Shown here: positions 1 through 6,523 of the stretch, in pieces
Numbering within the stretch: the first letter of the stretch is position 1
Layout: every line of letters begins with the position of its first letter
Origin: Halobacteriales archaeon
GTDB taxonomy: Archaea; Thermoplasmatota; SW-10-69-26; JACQPN01; JAIVGT01
Length of the DNA: 9,733 nucleotides
Direction of reading: 5' to 3'
NCBI GenBank assembly: GCA_020201485.1
Contig: JAIVGT010000204.1
Span: 1-9,733 of the forward strand
Notes under the pieces: model-generated
Told to the model about the DNA's origin: nothing
Database searches by the model: none
The model's input: the letters and a program-made list of their open reading frames with translations, nothing else
Translations under genes and position numbers: made by a program

Positions 1-313
1 CGAAGGCCCAGCCCCCGAGGACGAAGGGCTGGGTGTTCTCCAAGGTCTTGGGCCCCACGCTCGCCGCGCGCAGGTGCGCGAGGACCACGGGGCAGCGCCC
101 GGCCTGCGCCGCGGCCTCCTCGAAGTCCTTGTCGTCCAGGGCGCGGACCGGGGCGCGGCCGAGGAAGCGCGGGCTCTGCGGCGCGGCGAAGCCCACCACG
201 CCCCAGCCGTCGCCGTGCGGGCCGCACGCGCTCGCCGTGCACTGGGCGCGGAAGGCGAGCAGCTCCCCGGGCGGCGGGCCGTGGCCCCCGAGGCTCGCGT
301 ACATGCGGCACAT
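1..313 (-). CDS. Class II glutamine amidotransferase, N-terminal part, cut by the window edge
   Basis: The minus strand from ATG 313 is open for 104 codons to the left edge. It begins Met-Cys-Arg-Met-Tyr, so removal of the Met exposes Cys2 as the N-terminal nucleophile of class II (Ntn) glutamine amidotransferases. Further family landmarks follow: HGDGWG at residues 33-38, AHLRAAS at 79-85 and ENTQPF at 92-97, where relatives usually have NTHPF, so Gln95 replaces the common His. Such domains hydrolyse glutamine and pass the ammonia to a partner or substrate. The short stand-alone YafJ/EgtC-like group fits best, but the C-terminus is missing and the acceptor substrate cannot be named. There is no Shine-Dalgarno, so it may be leaderless. 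It is divergent from the HTH_10 regulator, with 73 bases between the two starts. Confidence 0.9.
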   Translation of the reverse strand, partial: MCRMYASLGGHGPPPGELLAFRAQCTASACGPHGDGWGVVGFAAPQSPRFLGRAPVRALDDKDFEEAAAQAGRCPVVLAHLRAASVGPKTLENTQPFVLGGWAF

Positions 314-386
314 GGGGCAGGCCAGGCCGCGCCAGGCCTTAGCGCTTGCGCGCGTGGAGCAGAACGCTTTTGCCCCCGCGCGCCGG
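314..386. promoter_or_regulatory. Divergent intergenic region between amidotransferase and HTH_10 regulator
   Basis: These 73 bases must hold the promoters of both divergent genes unless those lie further inside. An A-rich patch (GCAAAAGCG on the minus strand, about 364-372) is the only TATA-like candidate and lies about 50 bases before the minus-strand start. An 8-base direct repeat GCCAGGCC occurs at 321-328 and again about 10 bases on. No Shine-Dalgarno is visible for either gene. The regulatory role is inferred from position. Confidence 0.35.
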
Positions 387-1100
387 ATGCGCCGCGTGGT
401 CGTGCAAGCCGCGCTCCGCGTCCAGCACGAGGGCTGCGTCTCGGAGTCGTTCACGGGCGGGGTGTGGCTCGTGCAGGTGAGCAGCGACCGCGGCCACGAC
501 CTGTACGTGCTCCACGCGCCCGACGCGGCGCGCCTCGACCGCGCGCGGCGCGACATCGAGCGGTACGTGGGCGCGCCCGTGGAGCCGGTGCACCAGGCCC
601 CGACCATGCTCGTGTACAAGCACCACAACCCGCCCTCGGGGCCCATCGGCGTCATCCGGCGCAGCGGCTGCATCCTGCTCTGGCCCGCGGTGTGGCGCGA
701 CGGCGTGGAGTCGTTCACGGTCATGGCCGGGACGCGCGCGCAGGTCGCGCACCTCCTGCCGCAACTCGCCGCGCTCGGGAGCGCGAGCGTGGAGCGCATC
801 AGCGAGCTCCCGCCCGAAGGCGTGGGCCGGCACGCGCCGCTCGCCGACCTCGCCGGCGGGCTCACGCCGCGCCAGCTCGGGGTCCTGCGCGCCGCGGTCG
901 AGCGCGGCTACTACGCCTCGCCCCGCCGCGTGTCGAGCGCGGAGCTGGCGCGCAGCTTCGGCATCGGCCCCTCGACGCTGAAGGAGCACCTGCGCAAGGC
1001 CGAGGCCGCGGTCCTGCACCGCCTGGGCGCGCTCCTCGACGAGCAGCCCGGGCTGGAGCGCGCGGCGCAGCGCGGCCCGGGCCGGCCGCGGCGGCGGTGA
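387..1100 (+). CDS. HTH_10 (bacterio-opsin activator-type) transcription regulator
   Basis: 237 aa. The C-terminal third (about residues 149-203) has the archaeal HTH_10 signature: LTPRQLGVLRAAVERGYY, then a helix-turn-helix around SSAELARSFGIGPSTLKEHLRKAE, given here in part only to mark the core. This family includes halobacterial Bat and many Thermoplasmatota regulators. The first about 140 residues are a probable sensory domain, starting with the VVQAALRVQHEGC strand pattern typical of such proteins and containing Cys17 and Cys95. ATG 387 was chosen because similarity to the family starts there; the frame is open further upstream but overlaps the divergent gene. After the HTH comes a basic tail, GPGRPRRR, like an AT-hook half-site. 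The ligand and targets are unknown. The divergent amidotransferase is a natural candidate target. Confidence 0.85.
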   Translation: MRRVVVQAALRVQHEGCVSESFTGGVWLVQVSSDRGHDLYVLHAPDAARLDRARRDIERYVGAPVEPVHQAPTMLVYKHHNPPSGPIGVIRRSGCILLWPAVWRDGVESFTVMAGTRAQVAHLLPQLAALGSASVERISELPPEGVGRHAPLADLAGGLTPRQLGVLRAAVERGYYASPRRVSSAELARSFGIGPSTLKEHLRKAEAAVLHRLGALLDEQPGLERAAQRGPGRPRRR

Positions 1101-1186
1101 GCGGGGAGGGACCCGGCTGCAACGACCCGCGCGGGCCGGCGATTCCGCCAAGCCCCGGCGGGGCGCTGCCCGGCCCGAGGCTGACC

Positions 1187-1960
1187 ATGCGCCACCGCGC
1201 CCCGACCGTCCTCGCCATGCTCCTGACCGCCGCGTTCCTGCCGCTCCTGCCCGGCACGGCCGGGGCCGGTCCCGCCGCCGCCGAGGTCCCGTTCGAGCTC
1301 GACGGCTGCTCCTACGTCGAGCCCGTGGTCAAGGTGGACCCGGCGACGGTGGACCCGCTCGTGCCCGACGACTTCGACCTGCGCGTCACGGCCGACGGGT
1401 TCACCACGGTGAACCTGGGCGTGGCGGCCTGCGCCTCCGGCCGGAGCGGCGGCGACACCGGGCCGGGGAGCTTCGGCTTCCTCCTCGTGCGCATCAACGC
1501 GCCCGCCGACCCCGTGCTCCGCGGCCAGGTGGACGTGTGGTTCTACCGCCTGGAGCAATACACGCTCCCCGGCGACCTGTACGCGCGGGCCGCGGACGCG
1601 GCGGGCGTGGACCACACGGAGGTGGCCGTCCTCGAGGCGACGGTGGACCAGGCGCTGAGCACGCTCACCATCGGCGGCCCGGGCTTCGCGCACCGTGCGA
1701 CCGTGCCCGTCTCGCCCAGCCTCGTGCCCATCGAAGCTGCGCCCGTGGCCTGGCGCGAGTTCCACGCCGTCGAAGGCGGCTACGCCACGCTGGAGGCGAG
1801 CCTCGTCCCCGACCCCGCGGGGAACTCCCTGCCGCACGTCGTGCAGGCGCAGGGCGGGCTGGCGGAGCAGGTTCTGGGGGCGCAGAACGCCGGCCTGGCG
1901 AACTACGGCGCGGCGTTCGCCGTGCACGATGGCCGCATGATGGTCCTGCCCGCGCCGTGA
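1187..1960 (+). CDS. Secreted protein with acetoacetate-decarboxylase-like features
   Basis: 257 aa. It starts at ATG 1187, preceded by GAGG (1177-1180) at good Shine-Dalgarno spacing. Residues 1-28 are a Sec signal peptide (basic start, then a Leu/Ala-rich core). The mature part has a CSYVEPVVKVDPATVDPLVP segment (about 41-60) followed by DDF. This is the pattern 'x-x-LVPxGF' seen at the N-terminus of acetoacetate decarboxylase-fold proteins and of secreted actinobacterial relatives, followed by a strand ending in GVAAC. The catalytic Lys of true decarboxylases could not be identified, so an enzymatic role is not claimed. It follows the HTH_10 gene by 86 bases on the same strand and may be co-transcribed. 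It ends one base before the convergent gene at 1962. The fold assignment rests on recognised pattern only and is uncertain; the CDS itself is well supported. Confidence 0.8.
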   Translation: MRHRAPTVLAMLLTAAFLPLLPGTAGAGPAAAEVPFELDGCSYVEPVVKVDPATVDPLVPDDFDLRVTADGFTTVNLGVAACASGRSGGDTGPGSFGFLLVRINAPADPVLRGQVDVWFYRLEQYTLPGDLYARAADAAGVDHTEVAVLEATVDQALSTLTIGGPGFAHRATVPVSPSLVPIEAAPVAWREFHAVEGGYATLEASLVPDPAGNSLPHVVQAQGGLAEQVLGAQNAGLANYGAAFAVHDGRMMVLPAP

Positions 1961-1961
1961 G

Positions 1962-2852
1962 TCACCGCCGGCGCAGGACGAGGGCGGCGAGGCCCAGGCC
2001 GAGGAGCGGGAGGAGCGCGGGGAGCGGGGTCTTCGCCGGCGGCCCGCCCGTGCCCGTCTCGAACGACGGCGTGAGCATGAGCGCGTCCACGCGCTGCTGC
2101 GGGTCGCGGGGGAGGGCGGAGGCGTCCACGCTGACGCCCTGGGCGAGGAAGTAGAAGCGCGTGGGGCCCGTGCTCGTGACGTTGAAGTCGTGGACGCGGC
2201 CCTGCGCGCCGGGCACGGCTCGCCCCGCCGCGCTCTCCGCGAGCTCGTGGAAGTCCTGCGGCCAGGCCCCGCCCGGCTCCAGCGTGCCCACGCCGACCTT
2301 CGCGTGCAGCGCCGGGGGCTCGAAGACCTGCGCGTGCAGCCAGCCGGCGTGGAACGTGTCGGCGTTGAAGATGACCAAGCCGTGCGGGATCTCCGAGGGG
2401 ATGGGCTTGCCGGCGCAGTTGCAGCTCTGGTCGTAGAAGAACTGCGTGCTCACGCTCGCCTGCCCCGGGTTGTGGAACCAGAGCGTGTACGTATCGTTCG
2501 CCGGCAGGCGCGCGCCGAGGACCTGCGTCGCGCTGCCGCTCGCCGTCCAGTTCCGCACGAGGTCCCCCGGGGCCTGGTCGTGCCCGCGGCGCAGCGCGAC
2601 CTCGACGGAGCCGTTCGCCGGCGGCACGATGCTGAGCGCGAACAGCGCGCCGGCCTCGAAGCCCGTGGCGTTCGCGTCGCCCTGCTGGAAGCCCATGCTC
2701 TCCACGAACGCCAGCTCCACGGGCGTGGTCACGTCCGGGGCGAGGTCGAGGCGCTGCGGGTTCACGTGCGGGAAGCCCAGGCCGTTGTGCGCCATCCCGC
2801 CCGGGAGGGCGAGGAGCAGGACGAGGCCGGCCGCGGCGAGCAGGGAGCGCAT
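1962..2852 (-). CDS. Secreted, C-terminally anchored surface protein
   Basis: 296 aa from ATG 2852. Residues 1-21 form a signal peptide (MRSLLAAAGLVLLLALPGG). The C-terminus is a low-complexity Thr/Gly/Pro stretch (261-276), a hydrophobic helix (about 277-293) and a final Arg-Arg-Arg. This layout is like archaeal PGF-CTERM surface proteins, but the PGF motif is absent and a TPLP segment stands in its place. Five N-glycosylation sequons are present (N61, N80, N101, N119, N224), which suits an exposed cell-surface location. Cys144 and Cys146 lie in a DQSCNCAGK segment that may form a disulfide or bind metal. The long frame continues upstream to 2990, with in-frame ATGs at 2894 and 2948. I prefer 2852 because it gives a standard signal peptide; 2894 would add a basic n-region. 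The function is unknown. Confidence 0.85.
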   Translation of the reverse strand: MRSLLAAAGLVLLLALPGGMAHNGLGFPHVNPQRLDLAPDVTTPVELAFVESMGFQQGDANATGFEAGALFALSIVPPANGSVEVALRRGHDQAPGDLVRNWTASGSATQVLGARLPANDTYTLWFHNPGQASVSTQFFYDQSCNCAGKPIPSEIPHGLVIFNADTFHAGWLHAQVFEPPALHAKVGVGTLEPGGAWPQDFHELAESAAGRAVPGAQGRVHDFNVTSTGPTRFYFLAQGVSVDASALPRDPQQRVDALMLTPSFETGTGGPPAKTPLPALLPLLGLGLAALVLRRR

Positions 2853-2886
2853 CGTGCGCGCAGCGTGGCGCGCGCGCTTGAATGTT

Positions 2887-2954
2887 GCTAGCATCCCGCC
2901 TCGCAGGGCGCGGCCACGCGGACCCGCCCCGACGTGAGCCGCTCGCATCCCGCC
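2887..2954. repeat. Direct repeat pair GCTMGCATCCCGCC upstream of the surface-protein gene
   Basis: GCTAGCATCCCGCC (2887-2900) and GCTCGCATCCCGCC (2941-2954) match at 13 of 14 positions, 54 bases apart, in the 231-base gap (2853-3083) between two minus-strand genes. On the minus strand each reads GGCGGGATGC, which places two of the alternative in-frame ATGs inside the repeats. They could be operator sites or chance in GC-rich DNA. Nothing else convincing is seen in this gap apart from a T-rich run on the minus strand (about 2968-2976), which could help terminate the 3084-3365 gene. Confidence 0.4.
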
Positions 2955-3083
2955 GGAAACGCACGCGAAAGAAAACCTCCACGCCGGCATCGCCCCCGTT
3001 CGTGAGCGCGACCGCGACCGGGAGAGCTGGCCCGCCGCCCGAGGCCGAGCCCGTCGCGACGCAAGCTCCCTTCCCCGTCGGTC

Positions 3084-3365
3084 CTACATCGCCGCGTGCG
3101 CGGCGACGCCTCCGACGCCGGCGACCGCGGCGAACAGCAGCCGCACGCCCCACTTCAGCCAGGCGATGTCGGTCCGCGCAACCGCGGCATCCTCCACGAG
3201 CCGGTCGAGCTTCACGTGCAGGACGGCGAGGGAGGCCTCGATGCTCGTCGCGGGGGCGTGCGGCAGGGGCACGCGGACCTCGGCCAGGGCGGCGGCGGAA
3301 GGCAGGAGGGCGGGCAGGAGGAGCAGGGCGGACAGGGCGACCAGGGCGGAACGGCGGGCCGTCAT
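3084..3365 (-). CDS. Small membrane protein with signal peptide, amphipathic helix and C-terminal TM
   Basis: 93 aa from ATG 3365. Residues 1-27 are a signal peptide or first membrane helix. About 43-65 is a charged amphipathic helix (KLDRLVEDAAVARTDIAWLK), and about 69-90 is a second hydrophobic helix. The helix-then-TM layout resembles XhlA/holin-associated small proteins, but the match is only one of shape. The product is probably a small membrane or envelope protein of unknown function. An internal start at the upstream ATG 3398 would add a non-hydrophobic leader and is less likely. The gene ends in TAG (3084-3086), whereas nearly all other genes here end in TGA. Reading through that TAG would continue in frame into the next gene through Arg-rich, non-coding-looking sequence, so TAG seems to be a true stop here. 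Confidence 0.6.
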   Translation of the reverse strand: MTARRSALVALSALLLLPALLPSAAALAEVRVPLPHAPATSIEASLAVLHVKLDRLVEDAAVARTDIAWLKWGVRLLFAAVAGVGGVAAHAAM

Positions 3366-3420
3366 GCACCTTCCCACGCGGACCCCGGGCACATGCATGC
3401 TGGCAGGAATGCTAAACGGT
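3366..3420 (-). promoter_or_regulatory. Possible promoter of the small membrane protein gene
   Basis: On the minus strand a TATA-like GTTTAGCA lies at about 3411-3418, roughly 48 bases before ATG 3365. Just ahead of the ATG is GGAAGGTG (about 3367-3374), Shine-Dalgarno-like but very close to the start. The assignment is weak and made from position and composition only. Confidence 0.3.
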
Positions 3421-3473
3421 TCTCAGCAAGGCCTGGCCGGGGCGCACTCGGGCAAGAAGAAAGCTCGGCGCGC

Positions 3474-3638
3474 TCACCGGGAGCGGGCCGTGAAGCGGAA
3501 GTCCGCCTGACGCCCGACGTTCCACGTGAACCGGTACGTGCCGGGGCTGTCGGTCTACACCCCAACCCAGCGCCTGTGGCGTTTGGCATCGAAACTCAGG
3601 AGCGCGCCCCCTACCTCCGCGCGCGGGCGAGACAGGGA
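3474..3638 (-). pseudogene. 3' end of a secreted-type protein gene, interrupted by in-frame TAG
   Basis: The minus frame ending at TGA 3474-3476 carries a very protein-like tail, TDSPGTYRFTWNVGRQADFR and then FTARSR (3477-3554). It is beta-strand rich and looks like the C-terminus of an extracellular domain. Directly upstream in the same frame is TAG (3555-3557), and before that GALLSFDAKRHRRWVGV, which also reads as protein. A further TAG sits at 3639-3641, with a less certain upstream extension (ATGs at 3674 and 3770). No start codon gives an obvious signal peptide. The other two minus frames give no convincing alternative. It is either a decayed gene, or a gene in which TAG is read as an amino acid. 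Its 5' end cannot be placed; the segment 3642-3792 is open in this frame but not clearly coding. Confidence 0.45.
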
Positions 3639-3792
3639 CTACCCAAGGTGCGACACTGGACACAGCGTCACCATGGTTCCGCCCACGATGCGAGGGCGCG
3701 AGCGGAGGAAGCATGCTGCATCCACCTTCGAAGCATGGAGCCCACGCCGGCAACACGCCCAGTGGCCCATGGGCAGCGACTCTCCGGCAACA

Positions 3793-4340
3793 TCACACAC
3801 GCTCGACCTCGACGGTCCAAGGCCCCAGCGGCTTGGCGACGGGGGACAGCGGTGGCGTGGCCTCGCCGGTCAACACGAAGGGGCCGTACATGCGATAGCA
3901 CGGAGAGGACCGTCCGGGGCAGGAATCCTAGATGTCCGTGTTCCCCCAACATCCACCCACTTCCACCGCAAGCACGCTCCCCCGATTTCCCGCGACGTAC
4001 TTGCAAGACCAAGACACGAAGACCGGCAGAGAGTGAAGGTCGAAGCCACGCACCATCGCGGTCACGGTTCCGGTGTAACCGAGGGTTCCGCTGATCCAAG
4101 GAACGCACACCTGCGCCGTCTCACAGCCAGACGAGGGAACGGGGGTGAAGCAAGCGTTGAAGACCGGGCTCAGGCCGTTGCAGGAAGCCACGAGCGCGCT
4201 GTCGAGGCGCTTTCCCAGGGAGAACGAGGCCGCCTGTGATGCGATGGGACGATCGCCGAGCGTCATCGACGACGCCGCCGGCGCGGCGAACAAGACAACA
4301 CGAAGACAAATAGGACCGAGCTTCGCCCGCGGTCAGCCAT
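3793..4340 (-). pseudogene. Cys-rich secreted protein gene with a frameshift and an in-frame TAG
   Basis: From ATG 4340 the minus strand encodes MADRGRSSVLFVFVL. The signal peptide's continuation LFAAPAASS is found only in another frame (from about 4293), so one base appears to be missing near 4293-4302. The second frame then runs well to TAG 3928-3930 and continues in the same frame for 44 more codons to TGA 3793-3795, ending GPWTVEVERV. If one base is restored and the TAG is read, the product is about 182 aa with eight cysteines, six before and two after the TAG, suggesting a disulfide-stabilised extracellular protein. The start overlaps the upstream gene's stop (ATGGCTGA). Codons after the TAG keep G/C-rich third positions, as in real coding sequence. 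The family is unrecognised. Decay, assembly error and TAG recoding are all open. Confidence 0.6.
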
Positions 4341-4734
4341 CCAAACGCAACGCGGGGTGCATGGGTATGAACGGTGGCTTGTCACAGAGGTGACCCATGG
4401 CCGCGCAAGCAAGCGGGCGAGTTGCTGGATGCTTGCTTGCTCCATCGAACGTTCGAACAGCGACCCCGGCGACCCGGCCGTACGAGCAGATGCGAATCCC
4501 CTCGCCGCCCGACGAACGGCGGGGGCAGATCTCCTTCGACCCGGATGGTGGGAGTACCGTCACGGTCGCACACGTGCCCGTCGGAATCAAACGGACCAGG
4601 TTTCCTCCCAACACTGCGTGCGCGTGCGAGACGCGGAACTCGTTGAGCACGCCGGAGCAGCCGCCGGCGTGGTCGTTGGCCCCCTGCCTCGCCCCGATGG
4701 ACAACCAAACAAACGAGCGGCGCTTGGGACCCAT
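4333..4734 (-). CDS. Hypothetical Cys-containing protein, possible relative of its downstream neighbour
   Basis: 133 aa from ATG 4734; an ATG at 4782 is also possible. The stretch 4560-4700 has strongly G/C-biased third positions on this frame, which marks it as coding: ANDHAGGCSGVLNEFRVSHA and on. Six cysteines are present. A segment CSYGRVAGVAVRTFDG resembles GYTGTVTAMVRGFD of the next gene downstream, followed in both by a Cys about 12-16 residues later, so the two may be diverged tandem copies. No signal peptide is visible, unlike the neighbours; the true N-terminus may lie in another frame, so the 5' end is doubtful. The last about 25 residues look less conserved in codon use. The stop overlaps the next gene's ATG by 8 bases, suggesting one transcript. 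The function is unknown. Confidence 0.5.
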   Translation of the reverse strand: MGPKRRSFVWLSIGARQGANDHAGGCSGVLNEFRVSHAHAVLGGNLVRLIPTGTCATVTVLPPSGSKEICPRRSSGGEGIRICSYGRVAGVAVRTFDGASKHPATRPLACAAMGHLCDKPPFIPMHPALRLDG

Positions 4735-4794
4735 CCCGGATCGGCTTGAGCGCACTCCAGAAGGCACAATGGGCGTGCTCACAACCCATCCGCG

Positions 4795-5253
4795 ATGCGA
4801 AGTCTCGGATGGGCAGGGCTGGCCTTGGTGATGGCCCTCATGGCCGCGGGGCAGGCGGAGGCCCTTGTGACCGCTCCGCCTGCGTCAAGCGTGACGAGCG
4901 GCCATCTCACCGATCTCGCAAGTGCAGGTTCGACTGCCATCAACGAAACACGCACCGATGTCCATCGCCTCTCGGCCTCCGGCGAGCAGACCAACCATGC
5001 CGCTGAAGGCGAGATCGAAGGAACCTGGCAGTCAGTCTTCGAAGGAGCTGGAGCCCCCGTCAACGATCTCTTCGGGGAGTGCTGCCCCTCCTCGAGTACG
5101 GTCTGGGTGACGATGCCCGTGCCCTTCATAATCCTCGACGGCGGCTTGCATGCCGAAGACACAGCCCTCGACATCGCCTCCGACGAGGCGGAGAAGCGGA
5201 TGGGGAGCGTCGCCGCGTTTGGAGACGAGGAGTTAGCCATCCTATCGCAGTGA
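4795..5253 (+). CDS. Small secreted protein of unknown function
   Basis: 152 aa from ATG 4795. Residues 1-23 are a signal peptide (MRSLGWAGLALVMALMAAGQ, cleavage likely near AEA). The mature part is Ser/Thr/Glu-rich, with a sequon at N50 and a vicinal Cys pair at 96-97. A moderately hydrophobic stretch follows (about 102-115, TVWVTMPVPFIIL), then an acidic helix near the C-terminus. No family is recognised. It is divergent from the 4333-4734 gene, and no clear Shine-Dalgarno or TATA box is seen in the short gap, so the promoter is unassigned. The downstream gap to 5438 holds no gene I can support. Confidence 0.75.
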   Translation: MRSLGWAGLALVMALMAAGQAEALVTAPPASSVTSGHLTDLASAGSTAINETRTDVHRLSASGEQTNHAAEGEIEGTWQSVFEGAGAPVNDLFGECCPSSSTVWVTMPVPFIILDGGLHAEDTALDIASDEAEKRMGSVAAFGDEELAILSQ

Positions 5254-5340
5254 GCCAAGAACGAAGGAGCGCCGAGGAATCTGCCTGGGGCTGGGCTACC
5301 ATGGGTCCTTCACCAAGGCATGACTGAATGCCGATCTCCA

Positions 5341-5353
5341 CGGCCGAAGGCCG
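5341..5353. other. Small perfect hairpin in the convergent intergenic gap
   Basis: CGGCC-GAA-GGCCG is a perfect 5-bp stem with a 3-base loop. It lies about 88 bases after the stops of both convergent genes (5253 plus, 5439 minus). There is no T-run on either side, so a terminator role is only possible. The rest of 5254-5438 shows nothing I can assign. Confidence 0.3.
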
Positions 5354-5438
5354 ATCCACCACCAGTGTCGGTCGACGGGTTCGCTGAGTAGTGCGGAGCT
5401 CTTGAGTGCATGTTGCGTGGACGGATCGTTGCAGTGCG

Positions 5439-6257
5439 TCACGGGACCCACGTCAGGTACCGCACCGGCGCCGCCGCTTCGAAGGCCGCCTTCGCCCGCT
5501 CCATCCGGAGGTGCACCTCGGACTCGTGCGGCGCCGGCGCGTGCGGCACGAGCCGCACCTGCACGGCAGCGTCGAAGTGCCCGATGCCCTCGGCCAACTG
5601 CGACAGGGGCGCATGCTGGTCCTCGCCGAGCTTGACCTCGAGGACGAGCTTCCGCAGCGTGCTCGTGTCGCGCGTCCACAGCCCATCGACCGTGGGCCTC
5701 CGCCAGAACCCCTGGTAGCTGTGCGCGGCGTGCGCGGCGCGCTCGAAGCCCTCCTCGCGGAGGATGTCGTCGAAGACGGGAAGGACGAGCTTCTCCGCGT
5801 CGCGGCTGTGCAGCACGCCGGTGGGCGCGGGGCGGGCGGCGAGGCCGTCGCGCAGCTTCTTGGCGACGCGGTCGAAGGCGGGTTGCGAGACCATGCTTTG
5901 GACCGGGTCATGCGTGCCGTGGCCGCGGATGATCCATACGACGTTGAACGCGCGGAGGACGTGCCCTTGGTCGTGCGACAGGAAGGGCGGGTGGATGTCG
6001 CCGTCGGCTTCGGCGGGGCCCACAGCACCGCCACGGCGCTTGCCGTGTGCCATCTGGTAGTTGACCGTCGCGTCGAGGAGCTGTGCGCCGTTGGAGTTCA
6101 GGATGCCGGAGGTCGCAACGGCGTCCAGCTCGTTGAGCACCGTGCCGGTGTACGCCTTGCCGCCGGCCTGCCGCGGCGCGAACGCGTCCGGAATGGGCTC
6201 ACCGGGGCGGGCGGTGCTGGCGGCCTCGATCAGGAGCATGCGTGTCTGCTCGTCCAT
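5439..6257 (-). CDS. Hypothetical protein with a PD-(D/E)xK nuclease-like motif
   Basis: 272 aa from ATG 6257 (MDEQTRMLLIEAAS). It has no signal peptide, so it is cytoplasmic, unlike most neighbours. Residues 189-220 carry TVDGLW (D191), then LVLEVKLGED (E207, K209), then a Gln at 220. The order Asp, about 15 residues, Glu-x-Lys on a strand, and a later Gln is the pattern of PD-(D/E)xK nuclease-fold proteins. A preceding helix with Asp/Glu (VFDDILREEGFE, 171-182) fits the usual first helix. The N-terminal half (1-130) is not recognised; it contains several His residues (H71, H89, H95, H99, H113, H116). Nuclease activity is an inference from the motif only. The gene is 266 bases downstream of the secreted-protein operon and appears to have its own promoter. 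Confidence 0.8.
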   Translation of the reverse strand: MDEQTRMLLIEAASTARPGEPIPDAFAPRQAGGKAYTGTVLNELDAVATSGILNSNGAQLLDATVNYQMAHGKRRGGAVGPAEADGDIHPPFLSHDQGHVLRAFNVVWIIRGHGTHDPVQSMVSQPAFDRVAKKLRDGLAARPAPTGVLHSRDAEKLVLPVFDDILREEGFERAAHAAHSYQGFWRRPTVDGLWTRDTSTLRKLVLEVKLGEDQHAPLSQLAEGIGHFDAAVQVRLVPHAPAPHESEVHLRMERAKAAFEAAAPVRYLTWVP

Positions 6258-6280
6258 TCGGCGGTCACGGGGCGACCTCC

Positions 6281-6289
6281 GCATAAGGC
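6281..6289 (-). promoter_or_regulatory. TATA-like box upstream of the 5439-6257 gene
   Basis: On the minus strand CCTTATGC is centred about 28 bases before ATG 6257. That is the distance expected for an archaeal TATA box when transcription starts at or next to the start codon (leaderless mRNA). GGAGGT (6275-6280) lies too far from the ATG for a normal ribosome binding site. The rest of 6258-6523 holds no supported gene, only GC-rich sequence. Confidence 0.35.
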
Positions 6290-6523
6290 ACATGCCGAAG
6301 GCCGTGCGGACGCGGGCTGTGCAGCTGGGCATTCGGATCCCGCAACGGAGGCTGGCGGATGCAACGGCAGGGCCGATGGACGCCACGCCGGGAGCGAGCG
6401 CGGGTGGATGTGTGAAGGTTCCGCCGAACGGTTCGATGACCGCTCGACCTGCCGGGCCGCGCCCTCGCAGCGCGTTTCCCCCCAGGCCCCCCTCGCGGGA
6501 GTGCTAGGTCATCCAGATGCCCA

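Noticed and set aside
74..1186. Plus-strand open frame upstream of ATG 1187
   Set aside because: Its translation is Arg/Ala/Pro-rich low complexity, overlapping the well-supported HTH_10 gene in another frame; only the part from 1187 is real.
1903..3369. 488-codon open frame on the minus strand
   Set aside because: It is an Arg/Pro/Gly-rich shadow of the 1962-2852 and 3084-3365 genes, caused by high GC.
3668..3793. Minus ORF from an ATG overlapping TGA 3793 (TGATG)
   Set aside because: The overlap is attractive, but the 41-residue product has no protein-like features and mixed codon use.
4357..4831. Plus-strand open frames over 4.36-4.83 kb
   Set aside because: Third-position G/C bias favours the minus strand there, and the translations lack a signal peptide or motif.
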